Source of the DNA: Lentzea guizhouensis
GTDB lineage: Bacteria; Actinomycetota; Actinomycetes; Mycobacteriales; Pseudonocardiaceae
Reading direction: 5' to 3'
DNA length: 64,000 nt
NCBI RefSeq assembly: GCF_001701025.1
Contig: NZ_CP016793.1
Span: 9,548,001-9,612,000, forward strand
A program made the position numbers and the translations under genes. The notes under the pieces are model-generated. The model searched no databases, was not told the DNA's origin, and saw nothing but the letters and a program-made list of their open reading frames with translations. Positions 9,033 to 17,526 of the stretch are shown here, piece by piece; within the stretch, counting starts at the first letter, position 1, and each line of letters starts with the position of its first letter.

Positions 9033-10151
9033 TCAAACGCCCTTCTCAATGGCCGCACGCAGGTCCTCCCTGCGCAGCACACCGGCAGGGCGGCCCTCCA
9101 GGTCGACGACCAGGAACTGCCACGCGGCGGTGCCCTGGACGCGTTCCACGATCTCCTCGCCCGGCTCGTCGGCGAGCAGCACGGTCTCCGGCAGGATCGG
9201 CTCCGCGGCCTGCTCGGCGGGCGCGAACGGGCTCGCGGCGGCCAGCTCGCGGGCGGCCTCGGTGTCGAGCAGCCCGGCCGCGACGCCGTCGGCGCGCACC
9301 AGCACCACACCGCGGCCCGCGCTCGTGCTTAGCGCGTCCGCCACGGGGCTTTCGGCCGGCAGCTGGAGCACGGGCAGGATCAGGTCGTTGAGCGTGACGC
9401 CGGCGGGCCACGTGCGGCGGCGTTCGCTGGCGAGCTCACCACGTGCGCCAGCGACGACGACCCACGCCGTGAGCACGCACACACCGAAACGCAGCCAACG
9501 GTCTTCCGCGCCTTCCGCGATGCCGTACAGCGCCCAGATGACGAGCGCGAACGCCACCGCGAACCCGCCGACCACGGCGACCCGCGTGCCCGTCGCGCGT
9601 TGCCCGGTCACGGCCCACACACCGGCTCGCACGATCCGGCCGCCGTCGAGCGGAAGGCCGGGCAGGAGGTTGAACACGGCCACCGCGACGTTGGCGGCGG
9701 CGATCTGGGCGACGAGCAGCCAGATGACGTTGCTGGGCTCCATGACGAACGCGCCGATGCCGAACAGCACGGCCAGCACGACCGACACCGCGGGCCCCGC
9801 GCCGGCGACCACGCCCTCGTGGCTGGGTTTGCCGGGGGTGCGCATGATCTCCGACATCCCGCCCAGCAGGTACAGGCGGAGTCTTCTGACCGGCAGGCCC
9901 AGGCGCAGTGCCGCGACGCAGTGGCCGAGCTCGTGGGCCAGCACGCTCAGCCCGAGGAAGATCGCGAACAGCGCCGCGAGCAGCAGACCGATCGCGGGAG
10001 GCGTGCCGGGCGCGAGGTCGTCGACCAGGGGTGCGTAGAACGCCACCACGATCGCCGAGCCGACCCACCACGACGGCGCGAGCAGCACCGGGATGCCCGC
10101 CACCCGGAACAGCAGCAGGCCACCCTCTTTCTCGCTGATCCGCGTGGCCAC
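9033..10151 (-). CDS. Site-2 protease family (M50) membrane metalloprotease with CBS domains
   Basis: A 372-residue intramembrane zinc protease. HELGH in VLAHELGHCVAALRLG supplies two histidine ligands and the catalytic glutamate. The third ligand is the aspartate of NLLPGLPLDGGRI. Around six hydrophobic segments cover residues 15-235, and the C-terminal 120 residues hold a degenerate pair of CBS motifs. This matches the Rip3-like subgroup. The GTG at 10151 is preceded by a TACAGT -10-like hexamer only six bases away, so the mRNA may be leaderless. It is cotranscribed with trmI. The substrate is unknown. Confidence 0.93.
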   Translation of the reverse strand: MATRISEKEGGLLLFRVAGIPVLLAPSWWVGSAIVVAFYAPLVDDLAPGTPPAIGLLLAALFAIFLGLSVLAHELGHCVAALRLGLPVRRLRLYLLGGMSEIMRTPGKPSHEGVVAGAGPAVSVVLAVLFGIGAFVMEPSNVIWLLVAQIAAANVAVAVFNLLPGLPLDGGRIVRAGVWAVTGQRATGTRVAVVGGFAVAFALVIWALYGIAEGAEDRWLRFGVCVLTAWVVVAGARGELASERRRTWPAGVTLNDLILPVLQLPAESPVADALSTSAGRGVVLVRADGVAAGLLDTEAARELAAASPFAPAEQAAEPILPETVLLADEPGEEIVERVQGTAAWQFLVVDLEGRPAGVLRREDLRAAIEKGV

Positions 10152-10205
10152 GGGTGCACTGTAGATCGCGCGGTGTGATCTCGCGGTCTGGTGGCCCGCG
10201 CGGAA

Positions 10206-10228
10206 TTGTCAGACCCCTGTCCTAGGGT
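10206..10228 (+). promoter_or_regulatory. RecA-NDp/PafBC-type promoter of the RecB-like nuclease gene
   Basis: TTGTCAGAC, 8 bases, then TAGGGT: the -35-like half matches TTGTCRG and the -10 matches TANNNT. The -10 ends seven bases before ATG 10236, so the transcript would begin at the start codon (leaderless). A DNA-repair nuclease is a fitting target for such a promoter. Confidence 0.6.
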
Positions 10229-10235
10229 GCAAATC

Positions 10236-11081
10236 ATGAGCACCACGTTGCGCAGGCCCGCGCTGTCGCCGTCGCGGGCAGGGGACTTCAAGCAGTGCCC
10301 GCTGCTCTACCGCTTCCGCGCGGTGGACCGGCTGCCGGAGCGACCGACGAAGGCGCAGGTGCGGGGCACGGTCGTGCACGCGGTGCTGGAGGATCTGTTC
10401 GCGCTGCCCGCCGCCGAGCGGGTCCCCGACCGCGCCCGTTCGATGATCGCGCCCGCCTGGGAGCGGGTGCGGGCCGAACGCCCGGAGTTCGCGACGCTGT
10501 TCGAGGTCTCCGGCGGCGAGGAGGAGGCGGAGTGGCTCGCGTCCGCCACGAAGCTGCTGGACGGCTACTTCGGACTGGAGGACCCGCGCCGCCTCGAACC
10601 GGAGTCGCGCGAGCTGCTGGTCGAGTCCGAGCTGCCGTCGGGCGTGCTGCTGCGCGGCTACATCGACCGCGTGGACGTGGCCCCGACGGGTGAGATCCGG
10701 GTCGTGGACTACAAGACCGGTGCCGCGCCGCGCGAGATCGGCGAGGCGAAGGCGTTGTTCCAGATGAAGTTCTACGCCCTGGTCCTGTGGCGGCTGCGCG
10801 GCGTCGTCCCCCGCCAGCTGCGCCTGATGTACCTCGCCGACCGCCAGGCGCTGGCCTACACCCCCGACGAGGCCGAGCTGGCCCGCTTCGAACGCACGCT
10901 GGAAGCCATCTGGCAGGCCATCATGCGCGCCGCCCCGACCGGCGACTTCCGCCCGAACCCCAGCCGCCTGTGCGGCTACTGCGACCACAAGGCCTTCTGC
11001 CCCGCGTTCGACGGCACCCCACCGCCCTACCCCGGCTGGCCGGAGCCCGACGACACCGAGCCTCTCCAGGACCGCGACTGA
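10236..11081 (+). CDS. RecB-family PD-(D/E)XK nuclease with iron-sulfur cluster cysteines
   Basis: A 281-residue stand-alone nuclease domain like Rv2119. GTVVHAVLEDLF holds the first conserved histidine, GYIDRVDV the aspartate, and VVDYKTG the catalytic D-x-K, followed by the QMKFYAL motif. Cysteines 21, 246, 249 and 255 are spaced like the 4Fe-4S 'staple' of AddB and Cas4 nucleases, so a cluster is likely. ATG 10236 is used because a promoter -10 hexamer ends only seven bases upstream, which rules out the GTG at 10191. The next gene starts within its stop codon. Confidence 0.93.
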   Translation: MSTTLRRPALSPSRAGDFKQCPLLYRFRAVDRLPERPTKAQVRGTVVHAVLEDLFALPAAERVPDRARSMIAPAWERVRAERPEFATLFEVSGGEEEAEWLASATKLLDGYFGLEDPRRLEPESRELLVESELPSGVLLRGYIDRVDVAPTGEIRVVDYKTGAAPREIGEAKALFQMKFYALVLWRLRGVVPRQLRLMYLADRQALAYTPDEAELARFERTLEAIWQAIMRAAPTGDFRPNPSRLCGYCDHKAFCPAFDGTPPPYPGWPEPDDTEPLQDRD

Positions 11082-11842
11082 TGCCCGCCTTCTACCTTCC
11101 GCTGGACGAGCACACGTACCGCTCGACCTCGCACACCGTCGGCCCGTGGGGCCCCGACAGCCAGCACCTGGGCCCGCCCTCCGCACTGCTGGTCCGCTCG
11201 CTGTCGAGCTCCGACCGGGTACTGGCCCGCGTGACGTTCGAGGTCCTCGGCCCGGTCCCGGTCGCCGACCTGACGGTCTCCACCTCCGTCGACCGCCCCG
11301 GCCGCTCGGTGGAACTGGTGTCCGCCACGCTCTCCTGCGAGGGCCGCGCCGCCCTGGTGGCCCGCGCCTGGCGCATCCTGGCCTCCGACACCACAGCCGT
11401 GGCTGCGGGCTCCGGAGCCGCTCTTCCCCCGCCCTCGGCCGCCGTGCCGATGGAGGTCCCCGACCACTGGGACGGCGGCTACCTCTCCGCCGTCGAGTGG
11501 CTCTCGTTGTCCGGCGGCATCTTCACGCCAGGCGACGCCCAGGTGTGGGCCCGCCCACTCGTCGACGTCGTCGAGGGCTTCCCGCTGACCCCGCTGGAGC
11601 GCCTGTTCGCCATCGTGGACTCCTCCAGCGGCGTCTCGTCCCGTGTGGACATCCGCAAGTGGTACGCCATCAACACGGACCTGACCGTCCACCTGCACCG
11701 CCAGCCCGTCGGCGAGTGGGTGGGCCTGGACGCGCGGACGACGATCGGGCCGGACGGAGTGGGTGTCGCGACGAGCACGGTGCACGACGTGCAGGGGCCG
11801 GTGGGGTCGACGGCGCAGGCCCTGTTCGTCCGCGAACGCTGA
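11081..11842 (+). CDS. Acyl-CoA thioesterase family protein (double hotdog)
   Basis: A 253-residue protein of the TesB-like thioesterase superfamily. It has a hotdog domain at about 10-110 (HTVGPWGPDSQHLGPPSALL, then VTFEVLGPVPVADLTVS) and a second at about 135-250 (DIRKWYAINTDLTVHLHRQP, GEWVGLDARTTIGPDGVG). The end GVATSTVHDVQGPVGSTAQA is typical of acyl-CoA thioesterase-like proteins. The ATG overlaps the nuclease stop, so the pair is coupled, though the functional link is unclear. Substrate unknown. Confidence 0.85.
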   Translation: MPAFYLPLDEHTYRSTSHTVGPWGPDSQHLGPPSALLVRSLSSSDRVLARVTFEVLGPVPVADLTVSTSVDRPGRSVELVSATLSCEGRAALVARAWRILASDTTAVAAGSGAALPPPSAAVPMEVPDHWDGGYLSAVEWLSLSGGIFTPGDAQVWARPLVDVVEGFPLTPLERLFAIVDSSSGVSSRVDIRKWYAINTDLTVHLHRQPVGEWVGLDARTTIGPDGVGVATSTVHDVQGPVGSTAQALFVRER

Positions 11843-11915
11843 CCCGGCGGTCCGCCGTCCGGCACCGAGCGCCTGCCACCGTCCGCACCGCTGGACGTTC
11901 ACGCGGCCGTGGCGG

Positions 11916-12467
11916 CTACTCCAGGTCGAGTGCCCCGAGCAGCGCGCGAACGCACAGAGCACGCAGCTGCACCCGGTCAAAGCTCTGATGCGCCAACCAC
12001 TCCACGCACATCACCCGCACGAACTCCAGCCACGCCAGCACCGCCGCGGCCGCGAGTGGACCGTCGACCCCGGCCGCGGCGAGCAGCCGGCGTTGCAGGG
12101 CGGCGAACCCGCCCGTGATCACCGCGCGCACCACCGGGTCGGTGGCCAGCACGCGGTTCGCGGCCAGCACCAGGTTGCGGTTGGCCTGGAAGTAGTCGAA
12201 GTGCGTGTCGAGGGCCACGGCGACCTGCTCGGCGAGCGTGCCGTCACCCAGGTCCCCGATCTCGGTCAGCAGCTGGTCGGTGGCGCGCTGGTGCACGGCG
12301 GCGAAGAGGTCGCGTTTGCTGGAGAAGTGCCGGTACAGCAAGGCGCGGGAGATGCCCGCACGCGAAGCGACCTCCTCCATCGCCACCTCGTCGTACGGCT
12401 TCGACGCGAACAGGGACGCGCCGACGTCGACCAACTGCGAGCGGCGTGCTTCCGGTGTCAACCTCAC
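11916..12467 (-). CDS. TetR-family transcriptional regulator
   Basis: A 183-residue repressor. The N-terminal HTH is at about residues 5-52 (RRSQLVDVGASLFASKPYDE, AGISRALLYRHFSSKRDLF), followed by an all-helical ligand domain. I choose GTG 12467. The same frame runs on upstream into an IS481 transposase remnant, so automated calls can give a false 345-residue fusion. The IS separates the gene from its original promoter/operator at 12975-13013, so its transcription must now cross about 490 bases of IS or start within it. The likely target is the DUF4345 gene at 13026. Confidence 0.88.
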   Translation of the reverse strand: MRLTPEARRSQLVDVGASLFASKPYDEVAMEEVASRAGISRALLYRHFSSKRDLFAAVHQRATDQLLTEIGDLGDGTLAEQVAVALDTHFDYFQANRNLVLAANRVLATDPVVRAVITGGFAALQRRLLAAAGVDGPLAAAAVLAWLEFVRVMCVEWLAHQSFDRVQLRALCVRALLGALDLE

Positions 12468-12476
12468 GGCCGGAAG

Positions 12477-12482
12477 GCTAGT
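12477..12482. repeat. Left target-site duplication of the IS481 remnant
   Basis: GCTAGT, repeated exactly at 12971-12976 on the other side of the element. Joining the two flanks restores a normal tetR upstream region. Confidence 0.65.
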
Positions 12483-12970
12483 TGTATCGCCCTGAGAGGT
12501 TCGGAACGCGGCTGGCGGGTGGGTGATGCCGGCGTCGGTGAGGGTGTCGCGCCACAGCCGTGAGCGGTAGCACGCTCCGTTGTCTGTGAGTACCCGTTCG
12601 ACGGTGATGCCGTTGGCCTGGAGGAAGGTCTGGGCTCGTTGCCAGAACGCGGCGGCGGTGTCCTTGGTCTCGTCGGGCAGGACTTCGCTGCAGGCCAGGC
12701 GGGAGTGGTCGTCCACGGCGTTGTGCAGGTAGCTGTGGCCCAGGTTCGCCTGGCCGGTCGCGCGGTCGACGTGGGACAAGCGGGCCAGGCCGTAGCGGGT
12801 CAGGATCCGGTGCACGGTCGAGGGCGTCAGTCCGAGCAGGTAGGCGATGCGCGCCGGTCCCACCGCCGCGCCAGGCGGACCTTGATGATCCGCCGCTCGG
12901 TGCGGGCCGGAGTCCGGCGCGGGCTCGACCGCGGGCGTGAGGACCGGTCGCAACCTCGCTGGGCAGTACA
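12483..12970 (-). mobile_element. IS481-family insertion sequence, internally deleted
   Basis: A 488-bp element. Its ends are TGTATCGCCCTGAGAGGTT and, read inward from the other side, TGTACTGCCCAGCGAGGTT, which match at 15 of 19 bases and have the TGT...ACA termini of IS481. A 6-bp direct repeat GCTAGT flanks it. Between the ends lies an incomplete transposase gene on the minus strand. It can no longer move by itself, but both ends look mobilisable in trans. Confidence 0.75.
12495..12960 (-). pseudogene. IS481-family transposase remnant
   Basis: Two reading frames together give recognisable IS481 transposase segments. First comes DRSSRPRSSPRRTPARTERR with RIIKVRLARRW, then after a frame change GPARIAYLLGLTPSTVHRIL and TRYGLARLSHVDRATG. 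A deletion removes the first catalytic aspartate block. The text resumes at YLHNAVDDHSRLACSEVLPD and ITVERVLTDNGACYRS, which carry the second aspartate. It ends at DAGITHPPA, before the catalytic glutamate. The gene is dead. Its last frame happens to run into tetR. Confidence 0.8.
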
Positions 12971-12976
12971 GCTAGT
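12971..12976. repeat. Right target-site duplication of the IS481 remnant
   Basis: GCTAGT, an exact copy of 12477-12482. Its last two bases overlap the left arm of the TetR operator. Confidence 0.65.
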
Positions 12977-13013
12977 TGACACGTGTACACCTGCGGAGTA
13001 GACAGGTGTCAAC
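12975..13013. promoter_or_regulatory. TetR operator overlapping a sigma-70-type promoter
   Basis: Arms GTTGACACGTGT and ACAGGTGTCAAC are inverted repeats matching at 11 of 12 positions. The left arm contains a -35 TTGACA (12976-12981), and 17 bases on is TAGACA (12999-13004), giving a promoter for the DUF4345 gene. The right arm supplies a TTGACA on the opposite strand, pointing to tetR. The layout is that of a divergent autoregulated TetR pair, now interrupted. Confidence 0.6.
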
Positions 13014-13025
13014 CAAGGGGGTCCG

Positions 13026-13421
13026 ATGGCCGCGGCGTTGAGAACGCTTGCTTGGACGATGGGCGTGGCGTGCGTGCTGATCGGGGCGTACCACGTGGTG
13101 CTGGGCGTCGCGTCGGTACCGGGCGCGGAGCACGCCGGGGCGACGGTGGACAGCCGTGAGCGGTTCTACAACGCGATCTTCCTCGGGTACGGGCTCGCCT
13201 GGGTCTGGGTGGCCCGGCAGAAGCCGATCCCGGCCACCGCCGTCCGCTGGCTGGCCGGCGTGTTCGCCCTGTCGGCGGCCGGACGGTTGCTGTCACTGGC
13301 GGTGCACGGGCAGCCGCACTGGTTCCAGCTCCCGCTGATCGCACTCGAAGTGGTGCTTCCACCGGTGTTCTTCTGGCTGGCCGCGGCCGAGGCGAGACGC
13401 GTACCGTCACAACGACTGTGA
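13026..13421 (+). CDS. DUF4345 family membrane protein
   Basis: A 131-residue protein with four hydrophobic helices (about residues 8-28, 47-64, 72-92 and 100-122) and the DUF4345-type motif SRERFYNAIFLGYGLAWVW between helices one and two. An AAGGGGG ribosome site precedes the ATG. It is the probable target of the TetR regulator. Function unknown. Its stop overlaps the start of the phosphoribosyltransferase gene (GTGA). Confidence 0.85.
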   Translation: MAAALRTLAWTMGVACVLIGAYHVVLGVASVPGAEHAGATVDSRERFYNAIFLGYGLAWVWVARQKPIPATAVRWLAGVFALSAAGRLLSLAVHGQPHWFQLPLIALEVVLPPVFFWLAAAEARRVPSQRL

Positions 13422-14047
13422 AGAGGTTCGCGAACCGGCGGGACGCGGGCCGCGCCCTGGCCGCGCGACTCGCGAAACGTGCGTGGCACGACCCGCTCGT
13501 CCTGGGGCTGCCCCGCGGCGGTGTGCCGGTGGCCGCGGAGGTGGCGAGGACCCTCAACGCCGAGCTGGACGTCGTCGTCGCGCGCAAGATCGGGGCACCG
13601 AACCATCCCGAGTACGGCGTCGGGGCGGTCACCGCGGACGGCGAGCCGATCTACGACGCCGCGGTGCTCAGGACGCTCGGGCTCACCGAGGGACAGATGA
13701 CCGATGCCTGTGACCGGGAGCGGGCCGAGGCAACCAGGCGCACCGCCCTCTACCGGCAGCACCGGCCGGCTCCGCGGGTCGAGGGGCGGGACGTGGTCGT
13801 GGTCGACGACGGGCTGGCCACCGGCGTCACCGCCAGGGCCGCGTTGCACTCGCTCGAACAACTCCGGCCGCACCGCGTCGTGCTGGCGGTGCCGGTCGCG
13901 GCGCGGGAGTCGCTGGCGTCGTTCGGCGAGCCGGTCGTCGCGTTGCTGGTGCCGCGCGGTTTCGGTGCGGTGAGCCGGTGGTACGACAACTTCGAGCAGC
14001 TGTCAGACGCCGAGGTCCTGGAAGTGCTCGACCACCGGGAACGGTGA
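13418..14047 (+). CDS. Phosphoribosyltransferase family protein
   Basis: A 209-residue type I PRTase-fold protein. The PRPP loop is VVVVDDGLATGVTARAAL, at about residues 126-143. The N-terminal LVLGLPRGGVPVAAEVA and DVVVARKIGAPNHPEYGVGA are typical of the stand-alone PRTase domains that are often linked to dienelactone-hydrolase domains. The base substrate cannot be deduced. Coupled to the DUF4345 gene by a 4-base overlap. Its last 45 bases overlap the convergent monooxygenase gene. Confidence 0.88.
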   Translation: MKRFANRRDAGRALAARLAKRAWHDPLVLGLPRGGVPVAAEVARTLNAELDVVVARKIGAPNHPEYGVGAVTADGEPIYDAAVLRTLGLTEGQMTDACDRERAEATRRTALYRQHRPAPRVEGRDVVVVDDGLATGVTARAALHSLEQLRPHRVVLAVPVAARESLASFGEPVVALLVPRGFGAVSRWYDNFEQLSDAEVLEVLDHRER

Positions 14048-14296
14048 GTAGAAGCGGTGCAGCAGCTCGGACCAGCGGGCGTAGGACGGGCCCTGGCGGA
14101 AGCCGGCCGTGTGCGCCTCGACCGACTCCCAGCGCACCAGCAGCAGGTAGCGGTCGCCGTTCTCCAGGCAGCGCAACAGCTGCAGGCCGAGGAAGCCCGG
14201 CGAGGCGGAGATCAACGCCCGCGCCTCGCCGAAGGCCTCCTCGAACTCCGCCGCACGTCCCGGCAGGACGTCCAGCAGAGCGTGTTCCACGATCAC
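14003..14296 (-). CDS. Antibiotic biosynthesis monooxygenase (ABM) domain protein
   Basis: A 97-residue single ABM domain (ferredoxin-like alpha-beta dimer) with the family pattern [39 protein letters not shown] and [19 protein letters not shown]. Such proteins are small oxygenases, haem-degrading enzymes or quinol oxygenases; which one is not clear here. The GTG start overlaps the hisG stop (GTGA), so it is the last gene of the hisE-hisG operon. Confidence 0.88.
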   Translation of the reverse strand: MIVEHALLDVLPGRAAEFEEAFGEARALISASPGFLGLQLLRCLENGDRYLLLVRWESVEAHTAGFRQGPSYARWSELLHRFYSPFPVVEHFQDLGV

Positions 14297-15153
14297 AGGC
14301 GGCAGAACCGGATGTCCGAGGCCAGGATCGCCTTGGCGCCGATCGCGGCCAGCTCGTCCATCACCCGGTTCGCGTCGCGGCGGCGCACCATCGCGCGCAC
14401 CGCGACCCAGTTCTCGTCGGCCAGCGGGGCGACCGTCGGCGACTCCAGGCCCGGGGTGAGGGCGATGGCGTCGTCGAGCAGCGTGCGCGGGCAGTCGTAG
14501 TCCAGCATCAGGTACTGCTGGGCGAACACGACGCCCTGCAAGCGGGCCTGCAGCTGCTTCTTGGCAGCCGAGAGCTCCGAGCCCGAGCGGTGCACGAGCA
14601 CCGCCTCCGACTCGCAGATCGGCTCGCCGAACGCCACCAGGTCGTGCTGGCGCAGCGTGCGGCCGGAGCCCACCACGTCGGCGATCAGGTCGGCCACGCC
14701 GAGCTGGATCGAGATCTCGACCGCGCCGTCGAGGCGGATCACCGTGGCGTTGATGCCCCGGCGGCGCAGGTCACGGCCGACGAGCTTCGGGTAGGCGGTC
14801 GCGAGGCGCTTGCCCTCGAGGTCCTCGACCTTCCACTCGGTGCCCTTGGGTCCCGCGTAGCGGAAGGTGGAACCGCCGAAGCCCAGCGCCAGCAGCTCCT
14901 CGACCGAGGATCCGTTGTCGTCGGCGCCGGAGTCGGCGGCGAGGTCGCGGCCGGTGATGCCGAGGTCGAGGTCACCGGACGCCACGTAGATCGCGATGTC
15001 CTTGGGGCGCAAGAAGAAGAACTCGACCTCGTTGTTCGGGTCGAGCACGGTCAGGTCGCGCGGCTCGTGCCGCTGCCGGTACCCCGCCTCGGTCAGCATG
15101 GCGGAGGCGCGTTCGGCGAGCGCGCCCTTGTTCGGGACTGCTACGCGCAGCAT
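14293..15153 (-). CDS. hisG: ATP phosphoribosyltransferase HisG (long form)
   Basis: A 286-residue enzyme for the first step of histidine biosynthesis: it joins ATP and PRPP to give phosphoribosyl-ATP. The catalytic domains hold [25 protein letters not shown] and the [18 protein letters not shown] loop that binds PRPP. The extra 75 C-terminal residues form the ACT-like regulatory domain of the hexameric, histidine-inhibited long form. It follows hisE by 14 bases. Confidence 0.97.
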   Translation of the reverse strand: MLRVAVPNKGALAERASAMLTEAGYRQRHEPRDLTVLDPNNEVEFFFLRPKDIAIYVASGDLDLGITGRDLAADSGADDNGSSVEELLALGFGGSTFRYAGPKGTEWKVEDLEGKRLATAYPKLVGRDLRRRGINATVIRLDGAVEISIQLGVADLIADVVGSGRTLRQHDLVAFGEPICESEAVLVHRSGSELSAAKKQLQARLQGVVFAQQYLMLDYDCPRTLLDDAIALTPGLESPTVAPLADENWVAVRAMVRRRDANRVMDELAAIGAKAILASDIRFCRL

Positions 15154-15167
15154 TGTTCAGCTCTCCG

Positions 15168-15431
15168 TCAGAGGTACTTGTAGACGTCGTCGAGGGTCAG
15201 GCCGCGGCCCAGCATGATCACCTGGAGGCGGTACAGCAGCTGCGAGATCTCTTCGGCGAGCTTCTCGTCCGACTCGTACTCGGCGGCGATCCAGACCTCG
15301 CCCGCCTCCTCCAGCACCTTCTTGCCCTGCGCATGGACGCCGGCCTCAAGCGCAGCCACGGTGCCGGAACCCTCCGGCTTGGTGCGGGCACGTTCGGTCA
15401 GTTCGGCGAACAGCGAGTCGAAGGTCTTCAC
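15168..15431 (-). CDS. hisE: Phosphoribosyl-ATP pyrophosphatase HisE
   Basis: An 87-residue enzyme that hydrolyses PR-ATP to PR-AMP, the second step of histidine synthesis. The MazG-type helical metal site is visible in [17 protein letters not shown] and [17 protein letters not shown] 15431 is chosen because GGGAGG lies nine bases upstream and the protein then begins [11 protein letters not shown] like its homologues; the open frame continues upstream without conserved sequence. It heads the hisE-hisG-ABM operon. Confidence 0.95.
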   Translation of the reverse strand: MKTFDSLFAELTERARTKPEGSGTVAALEAGVHAQGKKVLEEAGEVWIAAEYESDEKLAEEISQLLYRLQVIMLGRGLTLDDVYKYL

Positions 15432-15539
15432 GAATTCACATCCTCCCATCCCCGGGACCGGCGTCCACACCGCGGTCGGATCTGTTTCAGCCCGTGGACG
15501 TGATCTGTCCTGCATGGACACCCAGTAGCGTGAACTTCC

Positions 15540-16190
15540 GTGTCGGAGTTCGCGGAAGTGCTCGCAGCGTTGCGCCAGGTGCGCGGCATCAACCCGTTCT
15601 TCGCCCTGGACGTGGGCCGTCCGGACGACTCCTGGCTACCGGGAACGGCGCTGCTCGAAGGCCCGGCGCTCAAGGACACGATCGACGCGATCGCCACCCG
15701 GTACAACGCGGGCGAGCCGCGCGTAGCGGCCAGCCTGTTCTTCCTCAGCTACACCGCGCGCCTGCTCAGCCCGCTGACCGCGACGAACCTGCCGATCGAC
15801 GTCCGCCCGTCGAACCTCTGGTGGCACCACGACCGCGCCACCGGCCTGAGCGTGCGCATCGACGTGCCGCAGCTCGGCCCGCGACCGGTCGAAGCGCTCG
15901 CACCGGTCGTGGAAGCGGTCCACGCCGTCGTGCCGGTGGCGCGCGGACTGTTGTGGGGCAACGCGATGTCGAACATCGCGGGTGCGTTGAAAATGGTCGT
16001 GCGCGCGGGTGTGCTCACCGCGGAGGAAGCGGAAGAACGCGGCAACCAGCTCATGACCGCACCGCCGTTCGAAGGCGCGGGAGAATTCATCCCGTTCCCC
16101 GGCGAGGTGACGTTCCTGCGCCGGTCGTGCTGCCTCTACTACCGCGTTGCCGCAGGTGGGAAGTGCGGCGACTGCCCGCTCGTCAAGTGA
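15540..16190 (+). CDS. FhuF-like (2Fe-2S) ferric-siderophore reductase family protein
   Basis: A 216-residue protein with the FhuF C-terminal cluster motif. Two adjacent cysteines in RRSCCLYYR, then ten residues later C-x-x-C in [11 protein letters not shown], fit the C-C-x10-C-x2-C pattern that holds a 2Fe-2S cluster. The family reduces iron bound to hydroxamate siderophores. A TAGCGT hexamer eight bases before the GTG suggests a leaderless transcript. No siderophore genes are nearby. Confidence 0.85.
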   Translation: MSEFAEVLAALRQVRGINPFFALDVGRPDDSWLPGTALLEGPALKDTIDAIATRYNAGEPRVAASLFFLSYTARLLSPLTATNLPIDVRPSNLWWHHDRATGLSVRIDVPQLGPRPVEALAPVVEAVHAVVPVARGLLWGNAMSNIAGALKMVVRAGVLTAEEAEERGNQLMTAPPFEGAGEFIPFPGEVTFLRRSCCLYYRVAAGGKCGDCPLVK

Positions 16191-16229
16191 GGAACGCAAC
16201 AACACTTATGGCCGGTTGTGCTCACCAAG

Positions 16230-16402
16230 CCGCTCAACTTACGGTGCACGCGCCGCAGTGACGGGAAGCCGGTGTGAATCCGGCGCGGTCCTCGCCACTG
16301 TGACCGGGAAGCGATCCCCGCCGAGCACGTCACTGGTCCCGCGAGGGGCTGGGAAGACGCGGGGGCAGCGATGATCCGGGAGTCAGGAGACCGGCTGCGG
16401 CG
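16230..16402 (+). ncRNA. Cobalamin (B12) riboswitch
   Basis: The conserved elements appear in order: GGTGCACGCGCC, GGGAAGCCGGTGTGAATCCGGC, GCCACTGTGACCGGGAAGC, and the B12 box GTCAGGAGACCGGCTGC. The distances are normal for the class. It sits directly before cbtB-cbtA. Binding of adenosylcobalamin should switch off cobalt uptake, probably by masking the ribosome site at 16433-16438. Confidence 0.93.
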
Positions 16403-16445
16403 CCGTAAGGAGTTTCACCTTCCACGAGGTATGGAGGAGCCCGTC

Positions 16446-16634
16446 ATGACGAGCCCCGCAGCAGGTCTGTCCGCCGTCCGCGTGCCCAAATGGGCCTTCG
16501 CCGTGTCACTGCTCGGCCTGATCGTCACCTACCTGGTCCTGCAGGAGAACGGCCTCGCGCTCGGTGCGAGCTCGGAGCTGCTGCACGAGTTCTTCCACGA
16601 CGGCCGGCACGCGCTCGGCGTCCCCTGCCACTGA
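16446..16634 (+). CDS. cbtB: Cobalt transporter subunit CbtB
   Basis: A 62-residue protein with one transmembrane helix (about residues 18-36) and a histidine-bearing C-terminus (LLHEFFHDGRHALGVPCH) that should bind cobalt. This is the standard form of CbtB. GGAGGA seven bases upstream fixes the ATG at 16446; an in-frame ATG at 16431 is less likely. It lies under the cobalamin riboswitch and 15 bases before cbtA. Confidence 0.93.
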   Translation: MTSPAAGLSAVRVPKWAFAVSLLGLIVTYLVLQENGLALGASSELLHEFFHDGRHALGVPCH

Positions 16635-16649
16635 TCCGCGACCACGCAG

Positions 16650-17408
16650 ATGACGACGACGTACAAGTCGATCGCACTGCGCGGAGTCGCGGCCGGCGCC
16701 ATCGCCGGTGTCGCCTCCGCGCTCGTGCAGCTCCTGGTCACCGAGATCCCGATCCGCGCCGCGCTCGCGGTCGAGGAGGCCCGGGAACCCGCCGGTGACG
16801 GCCACGGGCATGCCCACGGTGGCGAAGGAGAACTGGTCAGCCGCGGCGCGCAGGTCGTGGGCGGCATGCTCGGCGTGGTGGTCGTCGGCATCGCGGTGGG
16901 CCTGGTGTTCGCCACGGCCTACGCGCTGTCGAAGCGCTGGTTCGTCGACCGCACCCCGTTCAGCCGCAGCACGGCGTTCGGCCTGGCGGTCTTCGGCGCG
17001 GTCGCCCTGCTGCCGTGGCTGAAGTACCCGGCCAACCCGCCCGCCGTGGGCGACCCGGAGACGGTGAACCACCGCACCGCGCTCTACCTCGGTGTGGTGG
17101 TCGCGGGCCTGGTGATCGTCTGGGGTGCGAGCCGGCTCGCCTCCCGGCTGACCGCGCAGTCGCAACCGGTGCGCGTCACCGCGGTGCTGCTGGCCGTGGT
17201 CGCGGCCGTCGCGGTGGTGCTGCTGGCGTTCCCCGCGCCGCCGGACACGATTCCGGCGGACATGCCGGTGACCGTGCTGTGGCAGTTCCGGCTCAGCTCG
17301 CTCGCCCAGCTGGCCACGCTCTACGTGGGCATCGGCGTGGTGTTCGGGCTGTTGGTCGACCCGGCGACGCGCAGGGCCAAAGCGGACGCGCCAGTGGCCG
17401 TCGGCTGA
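16650..17408 (+). CDS. cbtA: Cobalt transporter subunit CbtA
   Basis: A 252-residue membrane protein with about six hydrophobic segments. A histidine-rich loop (DGHGHAHGGEGE, about residues 49-60) follows the first helix and is the expected metal-binding site. Together with CbtB it is thought to import cobalt for cobalamin synthesis. It is controlled by the riboswitch at 16230-16402. The B12-dependent methionine synthase is encoded about 1 kb downstream on the other strand. Confidence 0.93.
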   Translation: MTTTYKSIALRGVAAGAIAGVASALVQLLVTEIPIRAALAVEEAREPAGDGHGHAHGGEGELVSRGAQVVGGMLGVVVVGIAVGLVFATAYALSKRWFVDRTPFSRSTAFGLAVFGAVALLPWLKYPANPPAVGDPETVNHRTALYLGVVVAGLVIVWGASRLASRLTAQSQPVRVTAVLLAVVAAVAVVLLAFPAPPDTIPADMPVTVLWQFRLSSLAQLATLYVGIGVVFGLLVDPATRRAKADAPVAVG

Positions 17409-17526
17409 CCGGTCGTGGCGGGTGGTCGCTCCGGGGCCACCCCGTTTCTGTTGAAGGTCAAAGGTTTGCGAGCGGTGCACGGCGACGGCGGTGGCATTGC
17501 CGGGACGCTCCGGTTACGTTGCGGCG

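Noticed and set aside
11916..12953. A 345-residue transposase-TetR fusion protein
   Set aside because: The fusion arises because the IS remnant happens to be in frame with tetR. The TetR domain has its own GTG at 12467, and the IS ends and target duplication show where the element begins.
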